A stretch of DNA of 64,000 nucleotides from G965276765 sp965276765 (GTDB lineage: Bacteria; Actinomycetota; Acidimicrobiia; Acidimicrobiales; Palsa-688). This document shows positions 7,144-15,300 of the stretch, piece by piece (within the stretch, counting starts at the first letter, position 1; each line of letters begins with the position of its first letter). The stretch is from assembly GCA_965276765.1 (NCBI GenBank), contig OZ255627.1, forward strand, positions 1-64,000, read 5' to 3'. The notes under the pieces are model-generated. The model was not told the origin of the DNA. It did not search any database and was given only the letters and a program-made list of their open reading frames with translations. The translations under genes and the position numbers were made by a program.

Positions 7144-8100
7144 TCAACCGCGATAGCCGGCGGCTGCGAGCAAGCCGAGTGATACTTCCCAGAGGCGTAG
7201 GGCAGCGGCGGGGTCGAGGGCGTAGCCGCAGACACCGTGGAGGCCGTCGGTGATCTGGGCGACGAGTTCGGCTTCGCGGCAGTCCTCGAAGTACCTTCCC
7301 CCGACACCGGCCAGTTTTGGGGAGGTGGCGAGGAGGACGGAGGTGGCGGCGCCTTGCTCGGGGGTCTTCCCCGTCAGGCCTGCAGCGATAGAGGCTTTTT
7401 GGGCGGCGGCGAGGGCTTGGGGGTCCCAGTGCCGCTGCAGATTCGTGAAGATCCCGCCGGGCATGACGGCGTTGGCCGTGATGCCGTGGTCGGCCCAGCG
7501 TCGGGTGGCCTCGACGGCGAAGAGGACGTTGGCGGTCTTGGATTGCCCGTAGGCTTTGCCGGGGTCGTAGGGGTGCCGGTCGAAGAACAGGTCGTCGAAG
7601 ACGACGGGCGAGTTGCCGTGCCCGCTCGAGCTCACCGAGACGATCCGCGCTGCACCGTCAGCGGCGAGTGCACCGTGCAGACCGAGCGCGAGGGCGAAGT
7701 GGCCCATGTGGTTGGTCGCGAACTGCAGCTCCCAACCCAGTGAGGTGTACGACTCGGGTGGCATCATCACCCCGGCATTGTTGACCAGCACGTGGAGCGG
7801 GCCGTGCCAGCGGTGCGTGAAGTCCTCGACCGAGGCGATATCGGCGAGGTCGAGCTTTTCTACGTAAACGGCCCGGTTGGCGGTTGTGGCCACGATGTCG
7901 CCTGCGACCTGTTGGCCGGCCTCGACGTCGCGAACTGCGAGGGTGACTGTCGCCCCGGTGGCGGCGAGCGCGCGCGCCGTCTCGACACCGATGCCTGATG
8001 CGGCGCCGGTGACGATCACCGCTCGGTTCGACAGGTCGATACCTGCGATGACATCGGCGGCGGTGCTGGTGGCGTCAAACGAAGTCGTGATTCGGTTCAT
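7144..8100 (-). CDS. SDR oxidoreductase (retinol dehydrogenase-like)
   Basis: This 318-aa SDR belongs to the longer, WW-oxidoreductase/RDH-like subgroup. TGAASGIGVETARALAATGA is the cofactor loop (about 33-52), DLADIASV the adenine-binding Asp, LVNNAGVMMPP the NNAG motif, VSVSSSGHG the Ser and AYGQSKTANVLF the Tyr-Lys pair. The ATG is at 8100. The C-terminal part carries RYFEDCREAELV, typical of this actinobacterial subgroup. It follows the 8200 SDR in the same direction after 99 bp, so co-transcription is possible. The substrate is unknown; it is probably a carbonyl or quinone reductase. Confidence 0.9.
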   Translation of the reverse strand: MNRITTSFDATSTAADVIAGIDLSNRAVIVTGAASGIGVETARALAATGATVTLAVRDVEAGQQVAGDIVATTANRAVYVEKLDLADIASVEDFTHRWHGPLHVLVNNAGVMMPPESYTSLGWELQFATNHMGHFALALGLHGALAADGAARIVSVSSSGHGNSPVVFDDLFFDRHPYDPGKAYGQSKTANVLFAVEATRRWADHGITANAVMPGGIFTNLQRHWDPQALAAAQKASIAAGLTGKTPEQGAATSVLLATSPKLAGVGGRYFEDCREAELVAQITDGLHGVCGYALDPAAALRLWEVSLGLLAAAGYRG

Positions 8101-8199
8101 CGGTGGCTTTCTTGCTGCTTCGAGGAGGACCGGTCGCTCAAGGGTCGGACCGGGTGGTTGGAGGGGACTGTCGGCGGTCGAGTTTCGGGTTCGCCCAGG

Positions 8200-9000
8200 T
8201 CAGCTGGGACGGGTGGCGGAGATTCCTCCGTCGATGTCGAGGGTGATGCCGTGGATCATGGAGGCGTCGTCGGAGACGATGAACGCAACGCCGCGTGCGA
8301 TGTCTTCGGGTTGGACCACGACACCGGCGGGGGTGCCCTTGGCCATGTGGTCGAGGACTGTCCGGGCGGTCTCGTTGCCTGGGGTGAGGGTTACCCCTGG
8401 TGCGACGGAGTTCACCCGGACGCCGCGGGGTCCGTACTCTGCAGCCCAGGCCCTAGTGAGTTGCTCGGCGGCGGCCTTGGTGGCGGTGTACATCGCCCCG
8501 GCGGGGTTCCCGACCCGGGCCATCCACGATCCGATGTTGACGATGGTGCCGCTGCCGCGTTCGGCCATGGCCGGGGCGACGGCGGCGACGAGGACGTGTG
8601 GGGCTCGGACGTTGACTGCCAGCATTGCGTCGAGGTCGGCGTCGGCGAGCCCGTCGGTGAGGGTGACGGGGTAGATTCCTGCGTTGTTGACCAGGATGTC
8701 CACCTGGCCGCCGAGTGTGGCGGTGGCGTCGGCGGCGAAGGCCCGGAGTTGGTCGTAGGACCCGGCCAGGTCGACGGCCAGGAAGTCGGCTCTTCCGGCT
8801 GCTTCCCGGATCTCGCCGACGAGCGCGTCTCCGCGGGTTGTGTCACGGCCGCTCACGATGACATGCGCGCCCTCGGCGGCTAGCGCCCGGACGATCGCTG
8901 CGCCGATCCCGCTCGTCGAGCCGGTCACGATCGCGTTGCGTCCCTCAATGCGCAGCTGGGGATCTGGATAGGTTCCGTCGTTGGGGGTGGTAGATGTCAT
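8200..9000 (-). CDS. SDR-family oxidoreductase
   Basis: A 266-aa classical SDR with AIVTGSTSGIGAAIVRAL (cofactor loop, about 23-40), DILVNNAGIYPV, IVNIGSWMARVG (Ser) and MYTATKAAAEQLTRAWA (Tyr-Lys), ending in GITLDIDGGIS. I chose the ATG at 9000: it encodes MTSTTP, the same N-terminus as the dehydrogenase at 11893, and a TAAACC hexamer lies 7 nt upstream with no Shine-Dalgarno, suggesting a leaderless transcript. Its upstream DNA is a copy of the operator region of the XRE/dehydrogenase divergon. It therefore probably belongs to that regulon. Confidence 0.9.
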   Translation of the reverse strand: MTSTTPNDGTYPDPQLRIEGRNAIVTGSTSGIGAAIVRALAAEGAHVIVSGRDTTRGDALVGEIREAAGRADFLAVDLAGSYDQLRAFAADATATLGGQVDILVNNAGIYPVTLTDGLADADLDAMLAVNVRAPHVLVAAVAPAMAERGSGTIVNIGSWMARVGNPAGAMYTATKAAAEQLTRAWAAEYGPRGVRVNSVAPGVTLTPGNETARTVLDHMAKGTPAGVVVQPEDIARGVAFIVSDDASMIHGITLDIDGGISATRPS

Positions 9001-9049
9001 GGCACCCGGTTTACCTGCCCGGTGCGAAGCGAGCGAGGTGCCGCTGAAC

Positions 9050-9072
9050 CTAGGCATGGCATGACCACCCAG
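9050..9072. promoter_or_regulatory. Second copy of the XRE-type operator
   Basis: CTAGG-CATGGCATGACCA-CCCAG lies about 50 bp upstream of the SDR start at 9000 and sits in a roughly 60-bp block nearly identical to that at 11927-11987. The arms are slightly less perfect than in the copy at 11942. It probably binds the XRE regulator encoded at 11995. Confidence 0.55.
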
Positions 9073-9093
9073 TCGACGAGGGTGTCCCCGTAG

Positions 9094-9200
9094 GGGGGGT
9101 GTGCTTTCCGTTCTCGACGAGACCGCATTTTCCCCGGCGCAAGCCGGAATCGACCCGTTCCCAGGGTCAAGGCGGGTTCCAGGGTTGTTCGCAACATCTG
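9094..9200 (+). pseudogene. Remnant of an MmyB-like XRE regulator gene
   Basis: Codons for SPAQAGIDPFPGSRRVPG match TPAQAGIDPFPGPRRVPG near the N-terminus of the XRE regulator at 11995-12879. About 27 bp are missing just before this stretch, and the HTH that should follow is not present. The operator block before it is also duplicated. From about 9201 to 9558 I see no gene, repeat or RNA. Confidence 0.7.
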
Positions 9201-9558
9201 GTCGCCTGCCGCGAGGGACGCTTGCCGCCCTAGCACCTCGGTGGCCGCGGCGTGCCGCAAGCAATGGGCTCAGGATCTGGGAAGCCCCGCTCGCTCGCAC
9301 GTTGCGCGAACAACCCACCCCGATCCTGCTCCAGTTCAGCCGCTCGTGCGGCGCGGCCCCCCGCAAGAACAGTTCCCCGTCCTCAGCGGGGCGGCGGCGC
9401 ATATCCGGGCCACAGACCCAGCCTGCCAAAGGTCGTTACATCGTTGATGAAACGGATCCGGGGCATGCTTTCGGCGTGGGTGGACACCCTTGGGAACGTC
9501 AAGCCACCTGGCCCGACGACGTCGGCCAACAGCAAGGTATTCGTTGGTCACCTGTTCC

Positions 9559-10308
9559 TCACCCCGCTCCCCCGGCGGCGAACACAGTGTCACCCGAGAT
9601 CCAGCGGGCATCGTCCGAGGCGAGGAAGACGGCGACAGGACCGATGTCCCCAGGGCGCCCGATCCGGCCGAGCGGGATCGACTTCGCAATCTGCTCGTCG
9701 TAGCTGCCGCCGACCGTGCCCGCCGCCCGGGTGCCTTCGGTGTCGACGAGGCCGACAGCGATCGCGTTGACTCGGATCCCTCGCGGGGCGAGCTCCACCG
9801 AGAGGTTGCGGGTCATCCCAACCAGGGCGGACTTGGTAGCGGCGTAGAGGGAGGCGTTCGGTGAGCTCACGGCCACCCCGACGCTCGAGATGATCACGAT
9901 CGAGCCGCGGTCAGCCTCCGGCTGGCGCACGAACGCCTGCGCGGCGAGAAATGCCCCGAGCACGTTCGTGTCGAAGTGCCGGTGGAACTCGCGCACGGTA
10001 ACGCTCTCGAGCGGCCCGAAGGTGAACACGCCAGCGTTGCTGACCAGCACCGTTGCCGGCCCGAACCGCTCACGCGATGCTGCGAAGACCTGCGCGGTGT
10101 CCTCGGGGCTCGCCACGTCGCCCTGCACCGCCAAGGCCGAGCCGCCGGCCTCTGTGATCCGGGTGACCAGCGCGGCGGCACCGTCGTGGTCGTGCGCGTA
10201 CGTGATGGTCACATTAGCGCCGTCCGCGGCGAGCGCTTCTGCGATCGCAGCGCCGATTCCCTTTGCGGCGCCAGTGACGATGGCCGTCTGATCACTCAGT
10301 CGACCCAT
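9559..10308 (-). CDS. SDR oxidoreductase (FabG-like)
   Basis: A 249-aa classical SDR. TAIVTGAAKGIGAAIAEAL is the cofactor loop (about 8-26), VLVSNAGVFTFG carries SNAG instead of NNAG, IVIISSVGVAVSSPN holds the Ser and LYAATKSALVGMTR the Tyr-Lys pair. It ends in GRIGRPGDIGPVAVFLASDDARWISGDTVFAAGG, a tail seen in 3-oxoacyl-ACP-reductase-like enzymes. The ATG at 10308 has AGAAGGAGAAG upstream. It follows the NTF2-like gene at 10343 after 34 bp and the zinc-free dehydrogenase before that, so the three form one minus-strand unit controlled from the XRE divergon. Confidence 0.9.
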   Translation of the reverse strand: MGRLSDQTAIVTGAAKGIGAAIAEALAADGANVTITYAHDHDGAAALVTRITEAGGSALAVQGDVASPEDTAQVFAASRERFGPATVLVSNAGVFTFGPLESVTVREFHRHFDTNVLGAFLAAQAFVRQPEADRGSIVIISSVGVAVSSPNASLYAATKSALVGMTRNLSVELAPRGIRVNAIAVGLVDTEGTRAAGTVGGSYDEQIAKSIPLGRIGRPGDIGPVAVFLASDDARWISGDTVFAAGGAG

Positions 10309-10342
10309 AGTGCTTCTCCTTCTCTGATGGGTGAACAGCCGG

Positions 10343-10738
10343 TCATGGTGACGCTTCGCCGTAGATGCGGGCGCGCACGAGTCGACCGTTCCTGTCCCGG
10401 TCGATCCAGGCCGTCGACCTCGCAGACCAGGTCAGACCGGCGGTATCCCGGTAGTCGACGTTCGACTCGTGCACGAAGTGGTCATCTTCGCCGTAGATGT
10501 TCTCCTCATGGTGCAGCAGAAACGACATGTTCTGCCAGCCGTCGCGGAACGCGGAGCGCACCGCATGCCGGCCGGTGAGGGTCGCGGTGCCGTTGGCCAG
10601 CACCAGCTCGACATCCTCGGCCATGGCCTTGGCGTACACGTCGATATTGAGAGTCTCGATGCGGGCGAGCAGGTCTGCCAGCCATGCGGTCCCGGCGGGG
10701 GAGAGCTGGTTGATCCGGATGTGGTCGAGATCAGGCAC
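10343..10738 (-). CDS. NTF2-like (SnoaL-type) protein
   Basis: This 131-aa protein has the SnoaL-like fold pattern: a first helix (LSPAGTAWLADLLARIETLN), VYAKAMAEDVELVLANGTATLTGRHAVRSAF, then strands (ENIYGEDDHFVHESNVDYRDT, WIDRDRNGRLVRARIYG). GTG at 10738 has GGAGGG 6 nt upstream. It lies between a zinc-free dehydrogenase and an SDR in one operon. It could handle a product or intermediate of those redox enzymes, but no active-site residues can be assigned. Confidence 0.8.
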   Translation of the reverse strand: MPDLDHIRINQLSPAGTAWLADLLARIETLNIDVYAKAMAEDVELVLANGTATLTGRHAVRSAFRDGWQNMSFLLHHEENIYGEDDHFVHESNVDYRDTAGLTWSARSTAWIDRDRNGRLVRARIYGEASP

Positions 10739-10765
10739 GGGATCCCTCCTTCAGGTCGCAGGGTG

Positions 10766-11893
10766 TCAGGCAACATCAATAGTGATCTTGCCGAAGACGT
10801 CGGGTCCGCTCAGCGCCTCGTAGGCGTCGGGGGCTTGCGCGAAGCCGAAGCGGGTCCCGATGACGGGGTGGATGTCGTGGTCCTCGACGAAGGCGACGAG
10901 GTCCCGCTGCATCCGGCCGCTGCCGACGGCGACCGCTCGCAGGCTCGCGAGCTTTCCCATCATGGCGAAGTAGTCGAGCGGCGCGGCCTCTGTCTGGAAC
11001 AAGCCGAGCATGGCGATCTCCCCGGAGATCGCCAGAGCGTCGAGCTCTTGGGCGAGCAGACCGGGCCCGACAGTGTCGACGACCTTGTTCACTCCGTCGC
11101 CAGCGAGTCCAGCGACACGCTTGCCCCAGTCCGCATCCCCGGTGTTGACGAAGCCGTCTGCGCCGAGCGCGACGGCCTGCTGGCCCTTCGACTCTTGGCG
11201 GACCGCGAGATACACACGGGCGCCGACGGCCTTTGCCATCTGCAAGGCGAACAGCGCGACGCCGCCGGTGCCGATCACCAGGACTGCTTGTCCCGCAGTG
11301 ACCGGGTGGTCCTCGAACAACGCATGCCACGCGGTCACGCCCGCCACCGGCAGGGTCGACGCCTCGGAGAAGTCAAAGTTCTTGGGCGCTGCGGCCACAC
11401 GTCGGGTCGGCAGGATCACCCATTGCGCCAGCACGCCGCGCTCGTCGAGGGAACCGGGCCCGATGCTGCCGCCGGTCGGCACGATCTCGTCTATCCAGGA
11501 GCCGTTGTGAATGTCCGTGACGCGGTCTCCCACCTGCCAGCCGGTCACCTCCGGCCCGAGTGCGTCGATCTCCCCGGCGACGTCGGACAACGGGACCAGG
11601 TCGCGACCCGGGATGCGCCCGAACGGTGTGGTCAGGATCATACGGTCGCGAGAGTTGATCGAGATCGCCCTCACACGGACACGGACCTCGCCCGGTCCGG
11701 GGGTTGGCTTCTCGACTTCTTCGACGACGAGGGAACCAGGGGTGGTGGCGTCAGCGGGCAATCGCCACTGCTGCATGGTCTCGCTGGTCAGGTCGGGGCT
11801 GGTGCTCGTCCTGGCGCTCCCGCCGTCGGCGGGTCGACCGGGTCGGTCAGAGGAGTCTGTCGAAGGTCCGTTGGTGGGGGTAGTGGATGTCAT
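10766..11893 (-). CDS. Zinc-free quinone reductase/alcohol dehydrogenase (MDR family)
   Basis: This 375-aa medium-chain dehydrogenase/reductase has an N-terminal GroES-like barrel (PGEVRVRVRAISINSRDRM, GRDLVPLSDVAGEIDALGPEV, GDRVTDI) and a Rossmann domain starting at VTAGQAVLVIGTGGVALFALQMAKA. The catalytic and structural zinc Cys/His sets are absent, which fits NADPH:quinone-reductase-like members. The first 40 residues (MTSTTPTNGPSTDSSDRPG...) are low-complexity. The ATG at 11893 lacks a Shine-Dalgarno but has TAGACC 6 nt upstream, suggesting leaderless translation. It is divergent from the XRE regulator and probably regulated by it. Confidence 0.88.
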   Translation of the reverse strand: MTSTTPTNGPSTDSSDRPGRPADGGSARTSTSPDLTSETMQQWRLPADATTPGSLVVEEVEKPTPGPGEVRVRVRAISINSRDRMILTTPFGRIPGRDLVPLSDVAGEIDALGPEVTGWQVGDRVTDIHNGSWIDEIVPTGGSIGPGSLDERGVLAQWVILPTRRVAAAPKNFDFSEASTLPVAGVTAWHALFEDHPVTAGQAVLVIGTGGVALFALQMAKAVGARVYLAVRQESKGQQAVALGADGFVNTGDADWGKRVAGLAGDGVNKVVDTVGPGLLAQELDALAISGEIAMLGLFQTEAAPLDYFAMMGKLASLRAVAVGSGRMQRDLVAFVEDHDIHPVIGTRFGFAQAPDAYEALSGPDVFGKITIDVA

Positions 11894-11941
11894 GGCACCG
11901 GTCTACGGGGTCGCCACGAGGTGAGCGAGGTGCTGATGAAC

Positions 11942-11964
11942 CTGGGCATGGTGTGACCACCCAG
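11942..11964. promoter_or_regulatory. Probable XRE-regulator operator
   Basis: CTGGG-CA-TGGT-GTG-ACCA-C-CCAG is an inverted repeat in the 101-bp region between the divergent dehydrogenase and XRE genes. The surrounding 60 bp are nearly repeated at 9032-9093 before the SDR at 8200-9000. Shared conservation of the site, while nearby DNA differs, supports a binding function. The assigned protein is inferred from position. Confidence 0.6.
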
Positions 11965-11994
11965 TCGGCGGAGGTGTCCCCGTAGGGTGGGGGC

Positions 11995-12879
11995 ATGGCC
12001 AGGGATCGAGCAGCGCTGGGGGTGTTCCTCCGTTCTCGACGGGACCGCCTGACCCCGGCGCAAGCCGGTATCGACCCGTTCCCCGGGCCGAGGCGGGTAC
12101 CCGGGTTGCGTCGCGACGAGCTGGCCGTGCTCGCCGGGGTCAGCCCCGACTACTACAGCCGGGTCGAGCAAGGCCGCCAGACCCACGTGTCGCGCGACGT
12201 GCTCGACTCACTGGCCCGGGCCTTACGCCTCGGCGAGGTAGAGCGCGCCCACCTCTACGACCTGGCCGATCCGACACCGGACCGCCGCACCGCCACGGCC
12301 AGCCGGGCGCAGCGCCCCGACCCGGGCCTCCTGCGTGTCATGGGCGCCCTCGACCATCGGCCGGTACTCCTCCTCGGTCACCGGGGGGACATACTGGCCC
12401 GCAACGGGCTGCTGCGGGCCGTGTTGGGACGCCCCCTCGAGCCGGCCACGTCGTTCGTGCGGTACCTGTTCCTCGACCCGGTCGCCCGGGAACGGATCAT
12501 CAACTGGGCCGATTTCGCTCAAGCCTCGGTCGCTGCTCTTCGCCGCGAGGTAGGCCGACGACCAGACGACCGCCGCCTCCAGGCGCTTATCACAGAGCTG
12601 CGCAGCGCTGACACCGACGTCGAGCGATGGTGGAACGATCACGCCGTACGCGACTACGCGTCTGTTGCGAAACGAATCCGCCATCCCACCGTAGGCGACC
12701 TCTCCTTCGACATCGAGATCGTTTCTGCGCCCCAAGAACCCGACCAGCGACTCGTCATCTACACCACCCAACCCGACTCATCCACTGCGACGCTCCTACC
12801 GATCCTCGCTAGCTGGGTCGGCGCGATCGACGGCGATGGTGGCTTGGACGACGAAATCCTGACCAGCGGAGCCGACTGA
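11995..12879 (+). CDS. XRE regulator with MmyB-like ligand-binding domain
   Basis: A 294-aa regulator. The N-terminal HTH is LGVFLRSRRDRLTPAQAG followed by RRDELAVLAGVSPDYYSRVEQGR and SRDVLDSLARALRL (about residues 8-80). The C-terminal domain (RPDPGLLRVMGALDHRPVLLLGHRGDILARN ... FVRYLFLDPVARERIINW ... HPTVGDLSFDIEIV) is the PAS-like MmyB ligand domain, common in actinobacterial regulators placed next to dehydrogenases. TAGGGT at 11983 lies 6 nt before the ATG and no Shine-Dalgarno is visible. It probably controls the divergent 11893-9559 operon and the 8200 SDR. Confidence 0.9.
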   Translation: MARDRAALGVFLRSRRDRLTPAQAGIDPFPGPRRVPGLRRDELAVLAGVSPDYYSRVEQGRQTHVSRDVLDSLARALRLGEVERAHLYDLADPTPDRRTATASRAQRPDPGLLRVMGALDHRPVLLLGHRGDILARNGLLRAVLGRPLEPATSFVRYLFLDPVARERIINWADFAQASVAALRREVGRRPDDRRLQALITELRSADTDVERWWNDHAVRDYASVAKRIRHPTVGDLSFDIEIVSAPQEPDQRLVIYTTQPDSSTATLLPILASWVGAIDGDGGLDDEILTSGAD

Positions 12880-13002
12880 GTCGGATCGGTCAACATCTCC
12901 GTCCGCAGATTGGACAGGGAAGTGGCTGGGGCATCTCCGCAGCGTTTGGCCTTCAAGTTGCCGCAAGATTCGTGCATGAGGAGTCCCCCCGTTCAGACCC
13001 AC

Positions 13003-13309
13003 TCACTCGCCACGTTCAGCGAGGCCGGTGGAGGCCTTCGGCCGGCCTCCGAGGGCGGCCCTCCACTCGTAGCCGACACCGGCGGCCGGGACCCAGCAGT
13101 CCAGCGCCTCGGCTGAAATGCAGGACACGGCGGCTGCCTGGGAACGAGCGCACATCGACGAGGTTCGGGACCCCCGCATCGACGAGCAGGCCGGCCAGCG
13201 CTTCGATCCCGAGGGTGCCCTGGCCGACGGTAGGCAGCGTCCCAGCCAGGCTACGAGCCGGCGAGCAGCCTGCTTCCCGTCCGGCGCTCCCCGGTGTTGT
13301 CGCGGCCAA
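13003..13309 (-). pseudogene. DUF488 protein remnant, frameshifted and truncated
   Basis: The first frame reads GTLGIEALAGLLVDAGVPNL then VDVRSFPGSRR and HFS, the DUF488 signature (DVR.xPxSRxxxF). After HFS the match continues only in a second frame: AEALDCWVPAAGVGYEW, RAALGGRPKASTGLAERGE, then TGA at 13003. Full-length family members continue for another 60-80 residues with Cys/His motifs, which are missing here. A TTG at 13309 with GAAGGGA upstream fits the original start, 10 bp after the NlpC/P60 stop. It was therefore probably the last gene of the conjugation operon. Confidence 0.75.
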
Positions 13310-13318
13310 TCCCTTCCG

Positions 13319-14308
13319 TCACGAGCCCGGCGCTACGGCGCCCAGGAAGCTTTCGCCGCCCCAGCTCGCCCCGAGGGTCGCCGGGAACGGCTCGACGCGC
13401 ACCGCAGCACCGGGGTGGGGGGCGTCGACCATGACCGTCCGGCCGGCCTGGACGCCGATGTAGAGCCCGACGTGGTCGACGGCGCTCCTGCTCTGACCGA
13501 AGAACAGCAGGTCGCCCAGCTGGAGCGGCGTCCCGTCCGGAACCATCGGTCCAGCGTCGTACTGCTCTTGGGCGGTGCGCGGCAGCACGACTCCAGCGAC
13601 CTTGTAGGCGGCCTGGGTGAGCCCGGAGCAGTCGAAGCCGACCCCTGGGGTCTCTCCACCCCAGTCGTAGGGCGTACCGACTTGGGCGAGGGCCCAGTCG
13701 ACGGCGATCCCGCCGGCCGTGCCGGCGGCGACGGTTTGGGCTTGGGACTGCCCGTAAGTCTGGGCGAGGTCGAGGACCTCGGAGACGTAGGTCTGGCTGT
13801 GGTTGTAGTCGTAGACGGCCTGGTTGAGGTTGGCACCGTTGGCGGCCCCGTTGGCGCAGAGCATCCGGGCGGCGGCGTAGACGGCGTCGGTCGGGTCATA
13901 CGGGCTAGGCGGGTCGGCCCCGCCGGGCGGGACGGGGGTGTCGTAGGCGGCGAAGGTTGCCGGTTCGAACTGCATGGGTCCCTCGGCCCCGGCGGAGTTG
14001 GCACCGGAGTGGACGCCGGGCAGGTTCGAGGTGCCGTTGCCCGATTCGACGGTGCCGATGGCGGCGAGCACCGTCCAGGGCAGGCCGGGGCAGGTGGCGG
14101 CGGCCTCTTGGTAGAGGGTGAGCATGGCGGTGGGGATGTTGTCGGTGGCCGTAGTGCTGGGAGTGCTGTCGCCGCCACCGAGGAGCGAGGCGACTCCGGC
14201 GCCGGCTCCGGCGGCGAGGACGGCGACCAGGAGGACGAGGCCGGCGGCACCGGTGGCGATCTTGGTGCCGAGCCCGGAGGAGGCGGTGGCGTCGAGGCCG
14301 AGGCTCAC
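13319..14308 (-). CDS. VirB1-like lytic transglycosylase / NlpC-P60 peptidase
   Basis: This 329-aa two-domain wall hydrolase is what lets a conjugative secretion channel cross peptidoglycan. An N-terminal membrane anchor (about 16-44) is followed by an SLT domain with catalytic Glu88 in TVESGNG and GPMQFEPATF. A C40 peptidase follows with Cys227 in DCSGLTQAAY, His279 in AVDHVGLYIG and a third His in DAPHPG. GTG at 14308 overlaps the previous stop by 4 bp (GTGA). It acts outside the membrane, probably tethered. A fragment of a second copy of its N-terminus is at 3003-3215. Confidence 0.9.
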   Translation of the reverse strand: MSLGLDATASSGLGTKIATGAAGLVLLVAVLAAGAGAGVASLLGGGDSTPSTTATDNIPTAMLTLYQEAAATCPGLPWTVLAAIGTVESGNGTSNLPGVHSGANSAGAEGPMQFEPATFAAYDTPVPPGGADPPSPYDPTDAVYAAARMLCANGAANGANLNQAVYDYNHSQTYVSEVLDLAQTYGQSQAQTVAAGTAGGIAVDWALAQVGTPYDWGGETPGVGFDCSGLTQAAYKVAGVVLPRTAQEQYDAGPMVPDGTPLQLGDLLFFGQSRSAVDHVGLYIGVQAGRTVMVDAPHPGAAVRVEPFPATLGASWGGESFLGAVAPGS

Positions 14309-15300
14309 GTGCCGATGGCCAGCCCGGCGAGCTGGACGAGGCGGAGGCGCGGGCCGCGGTTGCCGACCGGCAGCCAGACGTCGGTGTCAGGGCTGAAGCC
14401 GGGTGCGGGGTGGGGTGATCGGGCGGCGGTAGCGACGGGGACGTCCGGGCGAGCCAGGACTCGGCGGGCGTCGGCTTCGCGGCGGGGGCCGGGGAAGGTG
14501 AAGAGGACCCAGTTGGGGTGGCCGGCCTCGGCGGCGAGGCGGGCGTAGCCGTCGAGTTTTTGGGCGAGGCGGGCGAGGCGTTCGGTGCCGTTGTCGTGTT
14601 CGAGGAGGAACGGGAGGGTGGTGTCGCCTTCGGTCCAGACGCCGTAGCCGTCGGGGCGGACGACCTCGCCCCACTCGCGGGCGCAGCGCCGCTCGGACCA
14701 CCACTCGTCGAGTGAGCGACCGGGGTGGGTCCGGGCGGAGCGGAGCAGGGCGGTGAAGAAGCCGTTGAGGCCGACGAGATGGGCCAGGCGTTGGCTGGCG
14801 GCCAGGTCGTGGACGAGGCCGCGGCGCCAGTCGAGGTCGGCGACATCGATGCCGGCTTCGGCGGCGGCAAGGGCGGCCCCGAGCGGGCCGAGGACCCAGT
14901 GGAAGGGGCCAGGGTTCCCGCCGGTGCGGGGTCGGAAGCGGTCGAGCACGTCGAGGGCGTGGAGCTCGCCGAGCCGCATGCGGGCTCGTCGTTCCCCGGT
15001 GAAGCCGACGTCGGCTACCTGTGCGGTGGTGAGGACACGGTGGTCCTCGAGGAGTCGGCACAGGCGTCGGTCCCGTTCGGTGAGCCGACCGAGGACGGGC
15101 AGCAGCCGACGATCGAGGTCTCGCCATCCACGACGACCGACCATCGGGCCTGACGGCGCAGTCGATGCGGTGCCTGACGGCGCTGTAGCTGCCTTGATGG
15201 CGCCTGACGGCGCGATGGTTCCCGCTGCGGCGCCTGGTGGCGCTCCCCCCGACGATGCAATGCGGACCCGCCCTTGGCCGGACATCTCCGACGGACTCAC
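14305..15300 (-). CDS. Replication-relaxation family protein
   Basis: A 331-aa protein of the Replic_Relax family found on actinobacterial and firmicute conjugative elements. It has an N-terminal winged-helix-like part (LTERDRRLCRLLEDHRVLTTAQVADVGF, RMRLGELHALDVLDRFRP) and a later PD/ExK-nuclease-like core (RCAREWGEVVRPDGYGVW, TLPFLLEHDNGTERLARLAQKLDGYARL, WVLFTF). Residues 18-55 are an Ala/Pro/Ser-rich linker encoded by short DNA repeats. GTG at 15300 overlaps the coupling-protein stop by 4 bp. The role is not proven; it may nick or process DNA for transfer, since no standard relaxase is visible. Confidence 0.8.
   Translation of the reverse strand: MSPSEMSGQGRVRIASSGGAPPGAAAGTIAPSGAIKAATAPSGTASTAPSGPMVGRRGWRDLDRRLLPVLGRLTERDRRLCRLLEDHRVLTTAQVADVGFTGERRARMRLGELHALDVLDRFRPRTGGNPGPFHWVLGPLGAALAAAEAGIDVADLDWRRGLVHDLAASQRLAHLVGLNGFFTALLRSARTHPGRSLDEWWSERRCAREWGEVVRPDGYGVWTEGDTTLPFLLEHDNGTERLARLAQKLDGYARLAAEAGHPNWVLFTFPGPRREADARRVLARPDVPVATAARSPHPAPGFSPDTDVWLPVGNRGPRLRLVQLAGLAIGT
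15148..15243. repeat. Short repeats GCCTGACGGCGC
   Basis: GCCTGACGGCGC occurs at 15148, 15172 and 15202, and a variant GCCTGGTGGCGC at 15232. Spacing is 24 and then 30 bp. On the minus strand they encode the APSG-rich linker of the replication-relaxation protein. Slippage within a flexible linker explains them. Confidence 0.7.

Noticed and set aside
9001..9429. N-terminal extension of the SDR at 8200-9000
   Set aside because: The extension would cover the operator block and the XRE remnant; homology and the leaderless ATG start at 9000.
9201..9558. Possible transposase remnant
   Set aside because: A few short translated stretches looked suggestive, but no DDE motif, terminal inverted repeats or target-site duplication could be seen.
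10469..11956. 495-codon plus-strand open frame opposite the dehydrogenase
   Set aside because: It has no domain, no ribosome site and lies antisense to a clear MDR enzyme and NTF2-like gene; high GC content makes long antisense frames common.
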